The notes under the pieces are model-generated. The model saw nothing but the letters and a program-made list of their open reading frames with translations. It was not told the DNA's origin and searched no databases. Below are positions 42,680 through 52,414 of a stretch of DNA of 64,000 nucleotides, piece after piece; positions within the stretch are counted from its first letter, which is position 1, and each line of letters starts with the position of its first letter. Source of the stretch: JBEBGV01 sp040081265 (GTDB lineage Bacteria > Acidobacteriota > Vicinamibacteria > Vicinamibacterales > UBA2999); contig JBEBGV010000002.1 in assembly GCA_040081265.1 (NCBI GenBank), positions 1-64,000 on the forward strand, in the 5' to 3' direction. Position numbers and translations under genes: made by a program.

Positions 42680-45267
42680 GACTCGGACCTCCTCATCTGG
42701 AACGGAGCACTCTTGACGATGCCTAACACGAGGGATGAAAACCGGTAATTGCTGGGAGCCGCGTCACGCAGGATGGCGCGGACAGTCGGTGCGTCGTAGT
42801 ACTCGACGCCTCGGCCGAGTGCGTAGGTCATCAGCGTGCCGGTGACGTTGGACACGAACTGGTTCGACCGGTTGACCATCACCTGCCGCAGACCCACCAG
42901 GCCGTCGATGCGGGTGCCGTCGGGATAGACGCCCGAGTTGTCGATCGCTTCGTAGTTCTCGTCGAAGGTGCGGAACTTGCCCACCGCGTCGAAGCTCTCG
43001 AGCGCGAAGCCAATCGGATCCATCAGCTTGTGGCACGACGCACACACCGGGTTGGCGCGGTGAGCCTCGAGACGCGCCCGCAGCGTACGGACCTTGGTCA
43101 CCTTTTCACCGTTCTCCGGCAGCGCCGGCACGTTCGGCGGCGGCTCCGGCGGCGGTGCGCCGAGGATGTTCTGAAGCACCCACTTGCCACGAATCACCGG
43201 CGAGGTGCGATTCGGCATCGCCGTCACGGTGAGGATGGCGCCCTTGCCGAGCAGACCGCGACGCGGGCTGTCCTCGGCCAGCGTGACGCGACGGAAGTTG
43301 ATGCCCTGCACGTTCGGGATGCCGTAGTGCTTCGCCAGCCGCTCGTTCACGAAAGTGTAGTTGGCGGTCAGCAGGTCCACCGTCGGCCGGTCGTCGCGGA
43401 CGATGCTGTCGAAGAACAGCTCGGCTTCGCGCTTGAAGGCCAGCGCCAGCGTGTCGCCGTAGTCGGGGAAGAGGAACGGATCCGGGACGATGTCCGGCAG
43501 GCGGCGCAGCGAGAGCCACTGTCCGGCAAAGTTGGCCGTGAACGCTTCCGAGCGCGGATCCACCAGCATCCGCTTGACCTGCTTCTCGAGCACGGCCGGC
43601 AGATGCAGCTGGTTCTTTTCAGCCAGCGTCAGCAGCTCATCGTCTGGAATGCTGCTCCAGAGAAAGAACGACAGACGCGAGGCCAGCGACAGGTCGCTGA
43701 TACGGTAGAGCCCGCTGCTGCTCGAGGACGAGGACGACTCGAACTCGGTGCGGAAGAGGAACGAAGGGCTGACCAGGATGCGCTGCAGCGCCAGCTCAAT
43801 ACCCGCGTCGAAGGTGCCGAGGGTGGTCTTGCCATCGTTGTAGAAGCTCAGCAGAACCTTGATGTCGTCTTCCGTCGTCGGGCGGCGATACGCGACCCGA
43901 GCCAGCCTGGTCAGGATCGTCCTGGCGCAGGCCGCTTCCTCGCTGGCCTTCGCCGGCCGGCAGACGAACACCTTCTTGTAGCTGGGTGAGGACTCGGCGC
44001 CGCCGGGGTTCAGCGGGCCCATGATTTCCAGCTCGCGCAACGCCGCGCCTTCGCGCGTCTCGCGGTCATCGTCTGTCCCGCGGCCGATGTACGGCTTGAG
44101 GAACGGCTTGCGGAAGCCTTCCGACATCGCCGCCGTCTTGATCGGGAAGGTGGCGCGGATTTCGTGTTCGCCGGCGGTGAGCGGCACCTGCACCATCCAG
44201 TCCTTGTCCACATCGCGCGGCGCCTGGCCGGGACGCTGCCTTCGGGCATTGGGATTGCTCGGCGCATCCCCGCCACCGGTTGTCTGCGCAGGCCCCGGTG
44301 CGACCTGGCGCTCGATGTTGAGCGTCACGCCTGGCGTTTCAGGCAGGATGAACACCTTCACCTGTTCACCATCGACGCTGATCTCGAGCTGCTGCTCGCC
44401 GATGTAGTGCGGAATGTCCTCGTCGAGGCCGCGGCCGATGCGGGCCTTGATGACGTACTCGCCGTCACGCGGCGCGTAGAAGTTGACCAGCTTGCCGCCA
44501 CGCGTGCCGGGCGGCATGCCTTCGAGGCGGACGTCCTGGTCCAGTTGGTCCGGAACGCGATACAACTCGCCAAGCGGCGGCGCCGGCGTGCCAAGCGCCA
44601 GCCGCGCCACCTTCTGTGCCGTGTTCAGGTAGCGCTCGGTGAGCAGTGGCGACAGCTTCAGGACGCCGGCGATGTTGTCGAAGCCGTAGCTGATTTCGTC
44701 GGTGGGCAGCAGGTCGGTGGCGTCGATCTTCAGCGCCAGCAGGTCGCGGACCGCGTTCTGGTATTCGGCGCGGTTCAGGCGATGAAAGGTTTCGGTGCGG
44801 CCCGGATTCGGCTTGGCCGCTGCAGCACGGTCGAGCGCCGTCTCGAGCGTCGCCTTGAAGTCGTCCATCACCGGCTGCGCCGGGCGCGGCATGCCGGCTG
44901 GCGGCATCAGGCCGGCGTTGAGTTTCACGACCACCTTTTCCCAGGTGGCGGCGTTCCTGGCGACGTCGTTGACGTCGAGCGTGTCGAGCGTCAGCCCGGC
45001 CGTCTTCGTCCGTTCGTTGTGGCAGGTGATGCAGTAGCTGGTGAGAAACTGCCTGGATGGCACCGCGGCCACAGCCGCCTGGGCGCCTGGGTTGAACGCA
45101 CGCAGGGCGGGTCTGGAGGAACCGCCGATAGAGTCACCGATTGACGACGGGTCCTGCGGACCCGTCCTGCGTACCGTCGAAGTCGATGGCGTCCCAATCG
45201 CGCTGACAACCGTGGTCGCCAGCACCGCGCCGGCCACGCACACGAAATGAACCGAACGAATTTTCAT
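42676..45267 (-). CDS. DUF1587/1592/1588/1585 multidomain cytochrome c protein
   Basis: An 863-residue secreted protein with a signal peptide and two haem motifs: CITCH (79-83) in an N-terminal PSD1-type cytochrome domain and CASCH near residue 740. Domain order is typical: DUF1587 (RLNRAEYQNAVRDLLAL), DUF1595, DUF1592 (SRLSFFLWSSIPDDELL), DUF1588 (RRGLLGKGAILTVTAMPNRTSPVIRGKWVL) and DUF1585 near the end. A palindromic repeat encodes residues about 30-41 directly after the signal peptide. It is co-transcribed with the DUF1552, ankyrin and gamma-glutamyltransferase genes. Confidence 0.94.
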   Translation of the reverse strand: MKIRSVHFVCVAGAVLATTVVSAIGTPSTSTVRRTGPQDPSSIGDSIGGSSRPALRAFNPGAQAAVAAVPSRQFLTSYCITCHNERTKTAGLTLDTLDVNDVARNAATWEKVVVKLNAGLMPPAGMPRPAQPVMDDFKATLETALDRAAAAKPNPGRTETFHRLNRAEYQNAVRDLLALKIDATDLLPTDEISYGFDNIAGVLKLSPLLTERYLNTAQKVARLALGTPAPPLGELYRVPDQLDQDVRLEGMPPGTRGGKLVNFYAPRDGEYVIKARIGRGLDEDIPHYIGEQQLEISVDGEQVKVFILPETPGVTLNIERQVAPGPAQTTGGGDAPSNPNARRQRPGQAPRDVDKDWMVQVPLTAGEHEIRATFPIKTAAMSEGFRKPFLKPYIGRGTDDDRETREGAALRELEIMGPLNPGGAESSPSYKKVFVCRPAKASEEAACARTILTRLARVAYRRPTTEDDIKVLLSFYNDGKTTLGTFDAGIELALQRILVSPSFLFRTEFESSSSSSSSGLYRISDLSLASRLSFFLWSSIPDDELLTLAEKNQLHLPAVLEKQVKRMLVDPRSEAFTANFAGQWLSLRRLPDIVPDPFLFPDYGDTLALAFKREAELFFDSIVRDDRPTVDLLTANYTFVNERLAKHYGIPNVQGINFRRVTLAEDSPRRGLLGKGAILTVTAMPNRTSPVIRGKWVLQNILGAPPPEPPPNVPALPENGEKVTKVRTLRARLEAHRANPVCASCHKLMDPIGFALESFDAVGKFRTFDENYEAIDNSGVYPDGTRIDGLVGLRQVMVNRSNQFVSNVTGTLMTYALGRGVEYYDAPTVRAILRDAAPSNYRFSSLVLGIVKSAPFQMRRSES
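45146..45178. repeat. palindromic element inside the DUF1592 gene
   Basis: GACGGGTCC (45146-45154), loop TGC, GGACCCGTC (45158-45166), then CTGCGTACCGTC. It is in frame on the minus strand and encodes VRRTGPQDPS just after the signal peptide, a region with no expected structure. Confidence 0.85.
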
Positions 45268-45269
45268 CC

Positions 45270-47189
45270 CTAATACCCCATCGCGTAGCAGTCACGCCGT
45301 GCATCCGCGCCGGCCAGCCGATTACCCGTTGCTGGATCGATGAGCACAGCCGTCGCACATCCGGTTACGCCGTACTGGCGCAACCACTCGATCTGATGTC
45401 CCCGCGCCTTCAGCTCGTTGAAGATGTCCTGCGAGATCGGCGCCTCGATGTTCATCCGGTTGAAACCGGCCCGGTGAGGCCACACCGATCCGTAAAAGTG
45501 CATGGTCTGGACCCGTGGCCACGCGAAGGCGGTGTGGAGGTTGGGATACCAGTCGTCCCAGAACTCGACGACGTCGAGGAACGCCTGGAGGATGGTCTGT
45601 TCCTGGTTGTCGCCGCCAGGGGTGCCGATGACCATGAACGGCTTGGCGTCCTTGAGCACCAGGCTCGGCGTCAGCGTGTAGCGCGGCCGGGCGCGTGGGC
45701 GCAGCTGGTTGGCGCGCGTCTCGTCGAGCCAGAACTGCTCGCCGCGAACGCTCATGCCAATCCCGGTGTCACCGAGGATCACCGCGCCGCTGATCCAGCC
45801 TCCGCTCGAGGTGGTGTCGAACATGTTGCCGTCCTTGTCGATGACGGACATGTGTGTCGTGTCTTTGGGGATGCCGGCGTCGGCCAGCAGCGTCACCATC
45901 GGCGTGAGCGCCGTCATCGCGTCGGCCTCACCGTGGGCCATCCAGAACGGCCAGCTCTTGACGTGTGTGTCGAAGGGCAGCGGGTCGCCGGCGATGTGCG
46001 TGCGTGAGGCCAGCAGCGGGTCGATGTGCTTCGACCGCTCCCTGGCGTACGCCTTCGAGAGCAGCCCCTCGCCCGGCACCTGCACGAAGGCCGTGTCGGC
46101 GTAGTAGGTATCGCGATCAGCGTAGGAGAGCTTCATCGCCTCGATCAGCGTGTGGATGTAATCCGGGCTGTTGTGACCCATCCCGCGCAGGTCGAAGTTC
46201 TCGAGAATGTTCAGCGTCTGCAGCAGCTGCGGGCCTTGACTGACGAAGCCCTGCTTGTAGACCGTGTAGCCCTTGTAAGTGGTCGAGACCGGCTCTTCGA
46301 CGCGCGCGAAGAACTCGGCAAAGTCGCTCTTGTCGAAGGGCGCTTCGTGCGCCTTCAGAAAAGCGACCATCGTGTCGGCGATGTCACCCTTGTAGAAGCG
46401 GTCGCGCGCGGCAACCACGCCCGCGGCACGGTTCTTCCTGCCGGCCTTCTTCTCGGCCTCCACCATCTTCCTGAGAGTGTTGGCGAGGGTGGGAAACCTG
46501 ATCGTCTCGCCCGGCTTGTAGATGGAGCCGTCGGCCTTCAGCCAGTACTTCTGATTGTCGGGCCACGACTTGAAGAACTCGAGGTTGCGGGTGACCGTGT
46601 CGGCCGTGCGCGGGCGCATCGGGAAGCCGTCACCGGCATACGCGATGGCCCGGGCAGCCACCTGCTCGAAGGTCATCGTTCCCCACTTCTCGAGGACCGT
46701 GAGCGCGGCGTGGAGCGCACCAGGTACCACCGCGGGATCGAGGCCTTCGCCGGCGAGTGTCTTGCCTCGCGACTGGTAATACTCGATCGACGCGCCCTTC
46801 GGCGCCCAGCCCTGTCCGACGATCGAGGTGACCTTCTTCTCTTTGATCGGATAGACGAGGACGAGCGACTCGCCGCCGAGGCTGAACAGATCCTGCTCGA
46901 CAACGCCTCCGACGAGAATCGACGCGACCCCGGCGTCGAACGCGTTTCCGCCCTTGAGCAGGATCTCGAGTGCGGCGGCCGACGTGAGCGGGTGTCCTGC
47001 GGAGACACCAGCCGACGAGCCGATCACCGGTGGGCGCAATCCGCCAACGATCGGCGCAGGAGCACCCGCGCGTGGGGTGACAGCCGCTGGTGCCGGCGCT
47101 GGACTCTGCGCGATAACGCGAGGGGCCGTCATCGCGACGACTGATCCAGCGCACGCGGTGGCAAGTGCGAGGCAGGCGACGCGGTTCAT
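45270..47189 (-). CDS. ggt: gamma-glutamyltransferase (first of two)
   Basis: A 639-residue secreted precursor that would self-cleave into two subunits. The signal peptide ends near PRVIAQ. The conserved catalytic Thr lies in DTTHMSVIDKDGNMFD (about residue 440), and GSSAGVSAGHPLTSAAALEILLKGGNAFDAG marks the large-subunit start. The enzyme transfers or hydrolyses gamma-glutamyl groups from glutathione and related peptides in the periplasm. It heads the five-gene operon, two bases before the DUF1592 gene. Lys/Arg substrate residues were not checked, so exact activity is open. Confidence 0.92.
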   Translation of the reverse strand: MNRVACLALATACAGSVVAMTAPRVIAQSPAPAPAAVTPRAGAPAPIVGGLRPPVIGSSAGVSAGHPLTSAAALEILLKGGNAFDAGVASILVGGVVEQDLFSLGGESLVLVYPIKEKKVTSIVGQGWAPKGASIEYYQSRGKTLAGEGLDPAVVPGALHAALTVLEKWGTMTFEQVAARAIAYAGDGFPMRPRTADTVTRNLEFFKSWPDNQKYWLKADGSIYKPGETIRFPTLANTLRKMVEAEKKAGRKNRAAGVVAARDRFYKGDIADTMVAFLKAHEAPFDKSDFAEFFARVEEPVSTTYKGYTVYKQGFVSQGPQLLQTLNILENFDLRGMGHNSPDYIHTLIEAMKLSYADRDTYYADTAFVQVPGEGLLSKAYARERSKHIDPLLASRTHIAGDPLPFDTHVKSWPFWMAHGEADAMTALTPMVTLLADAGIPKDTTHMSVIDKDGNMFDTTSSGGWISGAVILGDTGIGMSVRGEQFWLDETRANQLRPRARPRYTLTPSLVLKDAKPFMVIGTPGGDNQEQTILQAFLDVVEFWDDWYPNLHTAFAWPRVQTMHFYGSVWPHRAGFNRMNIEAPISQDIFNELKARGHQIEWLRQYGVTGCATAVLIDPATGNRLAGADARRDCYAMGY

Positions 47190-47760
47190 GTTGCTTGGAA
47201 CTCATAGCAAGCCAGGTTCCAACCACGACATGCGCGCAAAGCGTGCGCCAGGCACGCGATGAAACATCAATGAATATAGGGATATTTGCGCTATTCGCGA
47301 TCGGCGCGCGATCACGGTTCGGCGCGCGCAGAAGCGGACAGAGTTGTCGAAGTGCCCGCGAGAGCCCCCGCAGAAACGTCGCGTTAGTGGGTCGTGAGTG
47401 GTTGGTGGTGCGTCGTGGATAGTGCGTGCGCAGGCTCTGGTCTACTGCCAACTGCCGACTGCTCACTGCCCGACTGTCTTCAACTACAAATCAGTCCCTA
47501 TCGCCGCCGCACCGTCGCAAGCCTGTCGCTTTCATCGCTGGCGCCCGCGCCTCGAAAACTGGCGCACACGATCGCAACGCGAGTTTTCACCGGGAATATC
47601 GCACGATCTCTTCAGACGCTCACACGTGGCCTGCAGCTTGCTCTGACGATCGACTCAAGACCGAGAGCGCGATGACTGATCGTCACATCCACGTGGGATG
47701 CGCCGCGACGATCGACTCCCTCATCGCTTCACTGGTGCTCTCGGGCAAGGAGGAAGCTTG
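47190..47760. other. intergenic region with divergent promoters and 7-bp repeats
   Basis: A 571-bp gap between the divergent ggt operon and the TonB receptor gene. No convincing coding region is seen, as short frames here lack ribosome sites and composition bias. It holds a small AT-rich inverted repeat (AATAT-AGGG-ATATT, 47273-47286) near the ggt side and period-7 repeats at 47385-47470. Near its right end is a strong AAGGAGG five bases before the receptor ATG. Confidence 0.8.
47385..47470. repeat. degenerate heptanucleotide repeats, two blocks
   Basis: Block 1 (47385-47426) reads TAGTGGG, TCGTGAG, TGGTTGG, TGGTGCG, TCGTGGA, TAGTGCG, with period 7 but decayed units. Block 2 (47443-47470) reads TACTGCC, AACTGCC, GACTGCT, CACTGCC and is cleaner. 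Block 2 units are nearly the complement of the CAGTAGG-type units elsewhere in the window. Confidence 0.75.
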
Positions 47761-50664
47761 ATGTTCCGTCATGTCGGGTTGTTGTTCGTCCTCGCGCTGC
47801 TGCTTCCGGCGAGTGTGTTTGCGCAGCAGAACGCGACGGTGCAGGGCACCGTCACTGATGAATCGAAAGGCGTGATGCCCGGGGTCACGGTCACCATGAC
47901 CGAGGCGAGCACCGGTCGTCAGTCGCTCGTGGTCACCGAAGCCGACGGCCGGTACCGGTTCGAAAATCTGACCCCAGGCGTCTACAAACTTCGCCTCGAA
48001 CTGGGCGGCTTCGCCGCGGTCGAAGTGCCCAGCATCGAGTTGCTGGTCGGCCAGAACGCCACCGTGCCCCCGATGGCCCTGAAGCTGGCCACACTGCAGG
48101 AAACGGTCACGGTCACCGGCGAAGCGCCGCTGGTCGACGTCACCTCATCACAGGTCGCGGGCAACATCGACCGCCGCCAGATGGCGGAGTTGCCGCTGCA
48201 GGGCCGCAACTGGCAGGAACTCTCGCTGCTGGTGAAAGGCATCACTGCCAACAGCGCGTCATCCACGCCAGGCGTCTCCGATGACAGGTTTCAGCTGAAT
48301 CTCGATGGCCAGCAGATTACCCAGCGCGTGGCTGGATCGGGCTTCGGTCAGCCGAAGGTCAGCCGCGAAGCCATCGCCGAGTTCCAGATCGTCACCAACA
48401 TGTTCGACATCACCCAGGGCCGCTCGACCGGTATCCAGGTGCAGGCCATCTCGCGCTCGGGCACAAACCAGATGCGCGCATCGACCTACGGCTTCTTCCG
48501 GAACGACAAGTTCAACGCCGCCGACCCGATCGCCAAGAAGGTGCTGCCGTTCGAGAACGAACAGGTGGGCGGCACGCTCGGCGGTCCAATCATTCGAGAC
48601 CGTGCCCATTTCTTTGCGTCCTACGAATATGAACGTCAGCCGCAGGACGTGTTCCTGGCGCCGACGCGCCTTCCCCGCCAGACGTTCCAGTTCGAGACCA
48701 AGGACGTCAACAAGAACTACCTGGGACGCTTCGACCTGCAGGCCAGCAGCAAGGACAGCCTGACCGTCCGCGCGCAGCGCTGGGCGTTCGACAACCCATT
48801 CCAGATTTCGAGCGGCACGGCGCACCCTTCCACTGCTGAGCAGCTCCGTCAGCGCACCAACAACGTCGTCGGCACGTGGACGCGCGTCATCAGCAGCAAC
48901 ATGATGATGCAGGTGCACGGCGGGTACAACGGCTTCTCGTGGTTCAACGACGCCATCCCGTCCAATGACGTCAAGTTCTACAGCACGCCGTTCATGGTGC
49001 CGCAGATCGCCTTCCCTGGCCTCACGCTGGGTGGCCAGGCGAACTATCCGAACTACACGTGGCAGGACACCTACAGCGGTCGCGCCGACCTCAACTCGCA
49101 CATGGGCAACCACGACGTGAAGATCGGTGGTGAGTTCCTGCGCGTGAAGGACACGAAGTACTGGAACTTGAACCGCCGGGGCACCTATACGTTCTCGACG
49201 CGGCCGTCGGATGCCGAGCTCGAACGGCGCTTCCCCGCCGATGCCTGGAACGACCCCTCACGCTGGGACATCAGCGGTCTCGAGCCGTTCCTGCAGCGCT
49301 TCGACATCAACTTCCACCCCAACTACGAGATCGACATTCCACGTCCGACCCTCGCCTTGTGGTTTGGCGACAACTGGCGCATCAGCGACAAGCTGTCGGT
49401 GAACTACGGCGTGCGCTACGACGCTGACTGGGGCGCGACGAACCCGCCGGGGGTGACCAACACGACCATCCTCATCAACAACGGCTTCGAGCAGGGTGAC
49501 TTCGGCTTCAAGACCGGCATCCGCGACTTGAACAACGTAGCCCCTCGCGCTGGCTTCGCCTACAACGTGGGCGGCGACGGCGACCTGGTCATCCGCGGCG
49601 GCAGCGGGCTCTACTTCAACACGCCGGTCAGCAACGTCACCTACAGCCACCAGTACTTCAACCAGGCGATTGCCGCCTCGCTCCTGCCCAACGGTCCGGG
49701 GTTCATGGAGAACCCGACCCGCGGCATCACCGCCGATGACTACCTCTCCGGCAAGGTGCCTGCACCGGTGCAGGCACCACGCGTCATCGCCAGCGACTAC
49801 GTGATGCCGTACAGCTGGCAGAGTTCGCTGGGCTTCCAGAAGCAGCTGGGTGCCGTCATGGGATTTGATGCCGACCTCACCTACGTCACCGAGAAGAACC
49901 TGGTCACGGCCCGCGACCCGAACCTCTTCTACGACCCGATCACCGGCTATAACCTCGACCCGGCCAAGGGCCGTCCGAACCCGGCCTATGGCCAGGTGCA
50001 GTGGATGGAGAGCACCGGCCGCGCCGAGACCATGATGCTGGCCACGTCGTTCACGCGCCGCTTCCGTAACAACTTCCAGGCTGGCGCTACCTACACGCGG
50101 ACGCTCATCCAGAAGGACAACACCACCGGCTTCGGCATTCAGGCGAACAATCAGTTCGACCTCGACGCCGACTACTCGCGCTCCGCTGACTTCCAGCGCG
50201 ACACCTTCCGCGCCAACGGCATCGTCAACCTGCCGTGGGACATCAGCATGAGCGCCTCGTTCCTCTACGGGTCGGGCAGCTACCGCAACGCGACACTGTC
50301 GGGCCGGCCGTTCGGCAAGCCCGGCACCAACCGCCTGAACGTCGGTGCGCCCATCACCATCCCGGCCGCGGTGCTCGACCGCTGGGACGGTCCGGCCGTC
50401 ATCGCCACCGGCACGGTGTGGCCGCGCAACGCGCTGCGCGGTCTGCCGCTCCACAAAGTCGACCTCCGGCTGTCGCGCAAGATCAAGTTCAGCGACAGCG
50501 TCTCGGTGACGCTGCTCGGTGAAGTGTTCAACGCCTTCAACTGGAAGAACTACGGCAGCTACAACACGCAGCTCGACTCGGCCTCGTTCGGCCAGCCGGT
50601 CGCCTCGTCTGGCAACGCGTATACGCCGCGCGCCGCCCAGCTCGGCTTCCGTCTCGAGTTCTAA
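47761..50664 (+). CDS. TonB-dependent receptor with carboxypeptidase-regulatory-like domain
   Basis: A 967-residue outer-membrane receptor. The signal peptide (LLFVLALLLPASVFAQ) leads to a CarboxypepD_reg domain (VQGTVTDESKGVMPGVTVTM, residues 25-110), a plug (MAELPLQGRNWQELSLL) and a large barrel ending in FRLEF. This class is abundant in Acidobacteriota and imports large or complex substrates. The start at 47761 has AAGGAGG upstream. It is followed after 87 bp containing two palindromes by a gamma-glutamyltransferase-family gene, suggesting peptide or amino-acid-derivative uptake. Confidence 0.93.
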   Translation: MFRHVGLLFVLALLLPASVFAQQNATVQGTVTDESKGVMPGVTVTMTEASTGRQSLVVTEADGRYRFENLTPGVYKLRLELGGFAAVEVPSIELLVGQNATVPPMALKLATLQETVTVTGEAPLVDVTSSQVAGNIDRRQMAELPLQGRNWQELSLLVKGITANSASSTPGVSDDRFQLNLDGQQITQRVAGSGFGQPKVSREAIAEFQIVTNMFDITQGRSTGIQVQAISRSGTNQMRASTYGFFRNDKFNAADPIAKKVLPFENEQVGGTLGGPIIRDRAHFFASYEYERQPQDVFLAPTRLPRQTFQFETKDVNKNYLGRFDLQASSKDSLTVRAQRWAFDNPFQISSGTAHPSTAEQLRQRTNNVVGTWTRVISSNMMMQVHGGYNGFSWFNDAIPSNDVKFYSTPFMVPQIAFPGLTLGGQANYPNYTWQDTYSGRADLNSHMGNHDVKIGGEFLRVKDTKYWNLNRRGTYTFSTRPSDAELERRFPADAWNDPSRWDISGLEPFLQRFDINFHPNYEIDIPRPTLALWFGDNWRISDKLSVNYGVRYDADWGATNPPGVTNTTILINNGFEQGDFGFKTGIRDLNNVAPRAGFAYNVGGDGDLVIRGGSGLYFNTPVSNVTYSHQYFNQAIAASLLPNGPGFMENPTRGITADDYLSGKVPAPVQAPRVIASDYVMPYSWQSSLGFQKQLGAVMGFDADLTYVTEKNLVTARDPNLFYDPITGYNLDPAKGRPNPAYGQVQWMESTGRAETMMLATSFTRRFRNNFQAGATYTRTLIQKDNTTGFGIQANNQFDLDADYSRSADFQRDTFRANGIVNLPWDISMSASFLYGSGSYRNATLSGRPFGKPGTNRLNVGAPITIPAAVLDRWDGPAVIATGTVWPRNALRGLPLHKVDLRLSRKIKFSDSVSVTLLGEVFNAFNWKNYGSYNTQLDSASFGQPVASSGNAYTPRAAQLGFRLEF

Positions 50665-50676
50665 CACCACGAGAGT

Positions 50677-50708
50677 TACGTAGGGCGGGTCCGGTTTCCG
50701 GACCCGCC
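50677..50708. repeat. palindromic element, reverse orientation
   Basis: TACGTAG (50677-50683) leads into GGCGGGTCCGG / CCGGACCCGCC (50684-50694 and 50698-50708), an 11-bp perfect stem with TTT loop, the longest stem of the family. It lies 12 bases after the receptor stop and faces the next copy head to head. Confidence 0.92.
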
Positions 50709-50717
50709 GTCACCAAC

Positions 50718-50748
50718 GACGGGTCGCACGCGACCCGTCCTACGTACC
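50718..50748. repeat. palindromic element, forward orientation
   Basis: GACGGGTCGC / GCGACCCGTC (50718-50727 and 50730-50739), then CTACGTACC (50740-50748), ending three bases before the ATG of the next gene. Together with the preceding copy it makes a double hairpin bounded by TACGTAG and CTACGTA. Confidence 0.9.
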
Positions 50749-50751
50749 ACA

Positions 50752-52407
50752 ATGACCGGCATGCCAACCACCACTTCCGCCACCGACTACGCCCGCACCG
50801 CCCTCGATCGCACCCAGGGGCGGTCGGTCGTCATGCATACCGGTGGCATCGTCGCCAGCGAACACCCCCTCGCCTCGCAAGCCGGTGCCTCGCTCCTGGC
50901 GCGCGGCGGGTCTGCCATCGACGCAGCCATCGCCACCAACGCCGCCATGGGCGTGGTGTTTCCGATGATGAACGGCATCGGCGGCGACCTTTTCGCCATC
51001 GTCTACGACGCCGCGTCGAACGAAGTCTACGGCCTCAACGCCAGCGGCTGCGCGCCGGCTGGCCTCTCGATCGACTTCCTGAAATCGCGCGGCGTCACAT
51101 CGATGCCGCAGTCCGGCATCCACTCGGTGACCATTCCCGGCGCCGTCGCCGGCTGGCAGCTGCTCCTCGATCGCTTCGGCCGCACGTCCATGGCCGATGC
51201 GCTCGCACCTGCCATCCGCATTGCTGAAGACGGTTTCCCGGTCCCCGAAATCATCGCCACCGAGTGGATCGGTTGCGAAACGGTGTTGCGCAAGGACGCC
51301 GAAGCCACGCGCGTGTATCTCCCGGGCGGCAAGGCCCCCGCGCTCGGCCAGGTGTTCCGCAACATCGACCTCGCCAACAGTTACCGCGCCATCGCCGCCC
51401 ACGGCCGCGACGCGTTCTATCGCGGCGACATCGCTCGACACCTGGTCGCCTGCTCCGACGCGCACCAGGGGACGCTGACGATGGCCGATCTGGCGGCGTA
51501 TGAGGCCGAATGGGTCACGCCGCTGTCGACGACGTATCGCGACTGGACCGTGTACGAGCTGCCACCCAATGGCCAGGGCATCGCTGCGCTGATGATGCTC
51601 AACATGCTCGAGCACGCGCCGATGGGCGAGTACGGCCACAACTCGGCCGAGGGCCTCCACACGCTGATCGAGGCCAAGAAGCTCGCCTACGCCGATCTGG
51701 CGCTGCGCGTGTGCGACCCGGCGTTCCACGACGTACCCGCCGACGCGATGTTGTCGAAGGCCTACGCGGCGAAGCGATTCAGTGACATCGATCTCGACCG
51801 CGCGCACCCTGGCGTCTCGCCCGGCGTGATGCCGAAAGGCAGCGACACCACCTACATCTCCACCGTCGATCGCGACGGCAACATGGTGTCCCTCATCCAG
51901 AGCAATTTCGCCGGTTTTGGCTCCGGCCTGGTCGCCGGTGGCACCGGGTTCGCGCTGCAGTGCCGTGGCGGGCTGTTCACCATGGACGCGTCGCACGTCA
52001 ACGCGCTCGCCCCGCGCAAGCGCCCGCTCCACACCATCATCCCCGGCCTGATGACCGGCGGCGGCCGCCGCATCGCCTTCGGGATCATGGGCGGCTGGAA
52101 TCAGGCACAGGCTCACGTGCAGTTCGTCTCGAACATCGTCGATCACGGCATGAACATTCAGGAGGCGCTCGAGGCCGCGCGCGTCACCAAGCTGACCTTC
52201 TCCGGCTGCGACGTCCTGATGGAATCGCGGGTACCAGTCTCCTCGCGGCTGGCGCTCACGGCCAAAGGGCATCAGATCGACCTGCAGGGCGCGTTTTCGA
52301 ACATGGTCGGCGGCGGACAGAGCGTCATGCGTGACTACGCCGCCGGCGTGAACTACGGCGCCTCCGACCCGCGCAAGGACGGCGCCGCCATCCCGGAGCC
52401 ATTTTAG
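50752..52407 (+). CDS. gamma-glutamyltransferase family protein (second)
   Basis: A 551-residue Ntn-hydrolase. There is no signal peptide, unlike the first copy. The catalytic Thr lies in DTTYISTVDRDGNMVSLIQSN (about 366), and GGSAIDAAIATNAAMGVVFPMMNGIGGDLFAIV marks the large subunit. The shorter, apparently cytoplasmic form resembles YwrD-like members that may act as acylases or cephalosporin-type hydrolases in other bacteria. It is followed by two transporter genes eight bases apart, suggesting catabolism of an imported amide. Confidence 0.9.
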   Translation: MTGMPTTTSATDYARTALDRTQGRSVVMHTGGIVASEHPLASQAGASLLARGGSAIDAAIATNAAMGVVFPMMNGIGGDLFAIVYDAASNEVYGLNASGCAPAGLSIDFLKSRGVTSMPQSGIHSVTIPGAVAGWQLLLDRFGRTSMADALAPAIRIAEDGFPVPEIIATEWIGCETVLRKDAEATRVYLPGGKAPALGQVFRNIDLANSYRAIAAHGRDAFYRGDIARHLVACSDAHQGTLTMADLAAYEAEWVTPLSTTYRDWTVYELPPNGQGIAALMMLNMLEHAPMGEYGHNSAEGLHTLIEAKKLAYADLALRVCDPAFHDVPADAMLSKAYAAKRFSDIDLDRAHPGVSPGVMPKGSDTTYISTVDRDGNMVSLIQSNFAGFGSGLVAGGTGFALQCRGGLFTMDASHVNALAPRKRPLHTIIPGLMTGGGRRIAFGIMGGWNQAQAHVQFVSNIVDHGMNIQEALEAARVTKLTFSGCDVLMESRVPVSSRLALTAKGHQIDLQGAFSNMVGGGQSVMRDYAAGVNYGASDPRKDGAAIPEPF

Positions 52408-52414
52408 GAGCCCC

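Noticed and set aside
41279..45267. Planctomycete origin based on the DUF1552/DUF1592 pair
   Set aside because: These families also occur in Acidobacteriota, and the TonB receptor type and kinase-TPR architecture fit that phylum better.
47394..47761. Short open frames upstream of the TonB receptor
   Set aside because: They overlap the 7-bp repeats, lack ribosome sites and have no typical coding bias.
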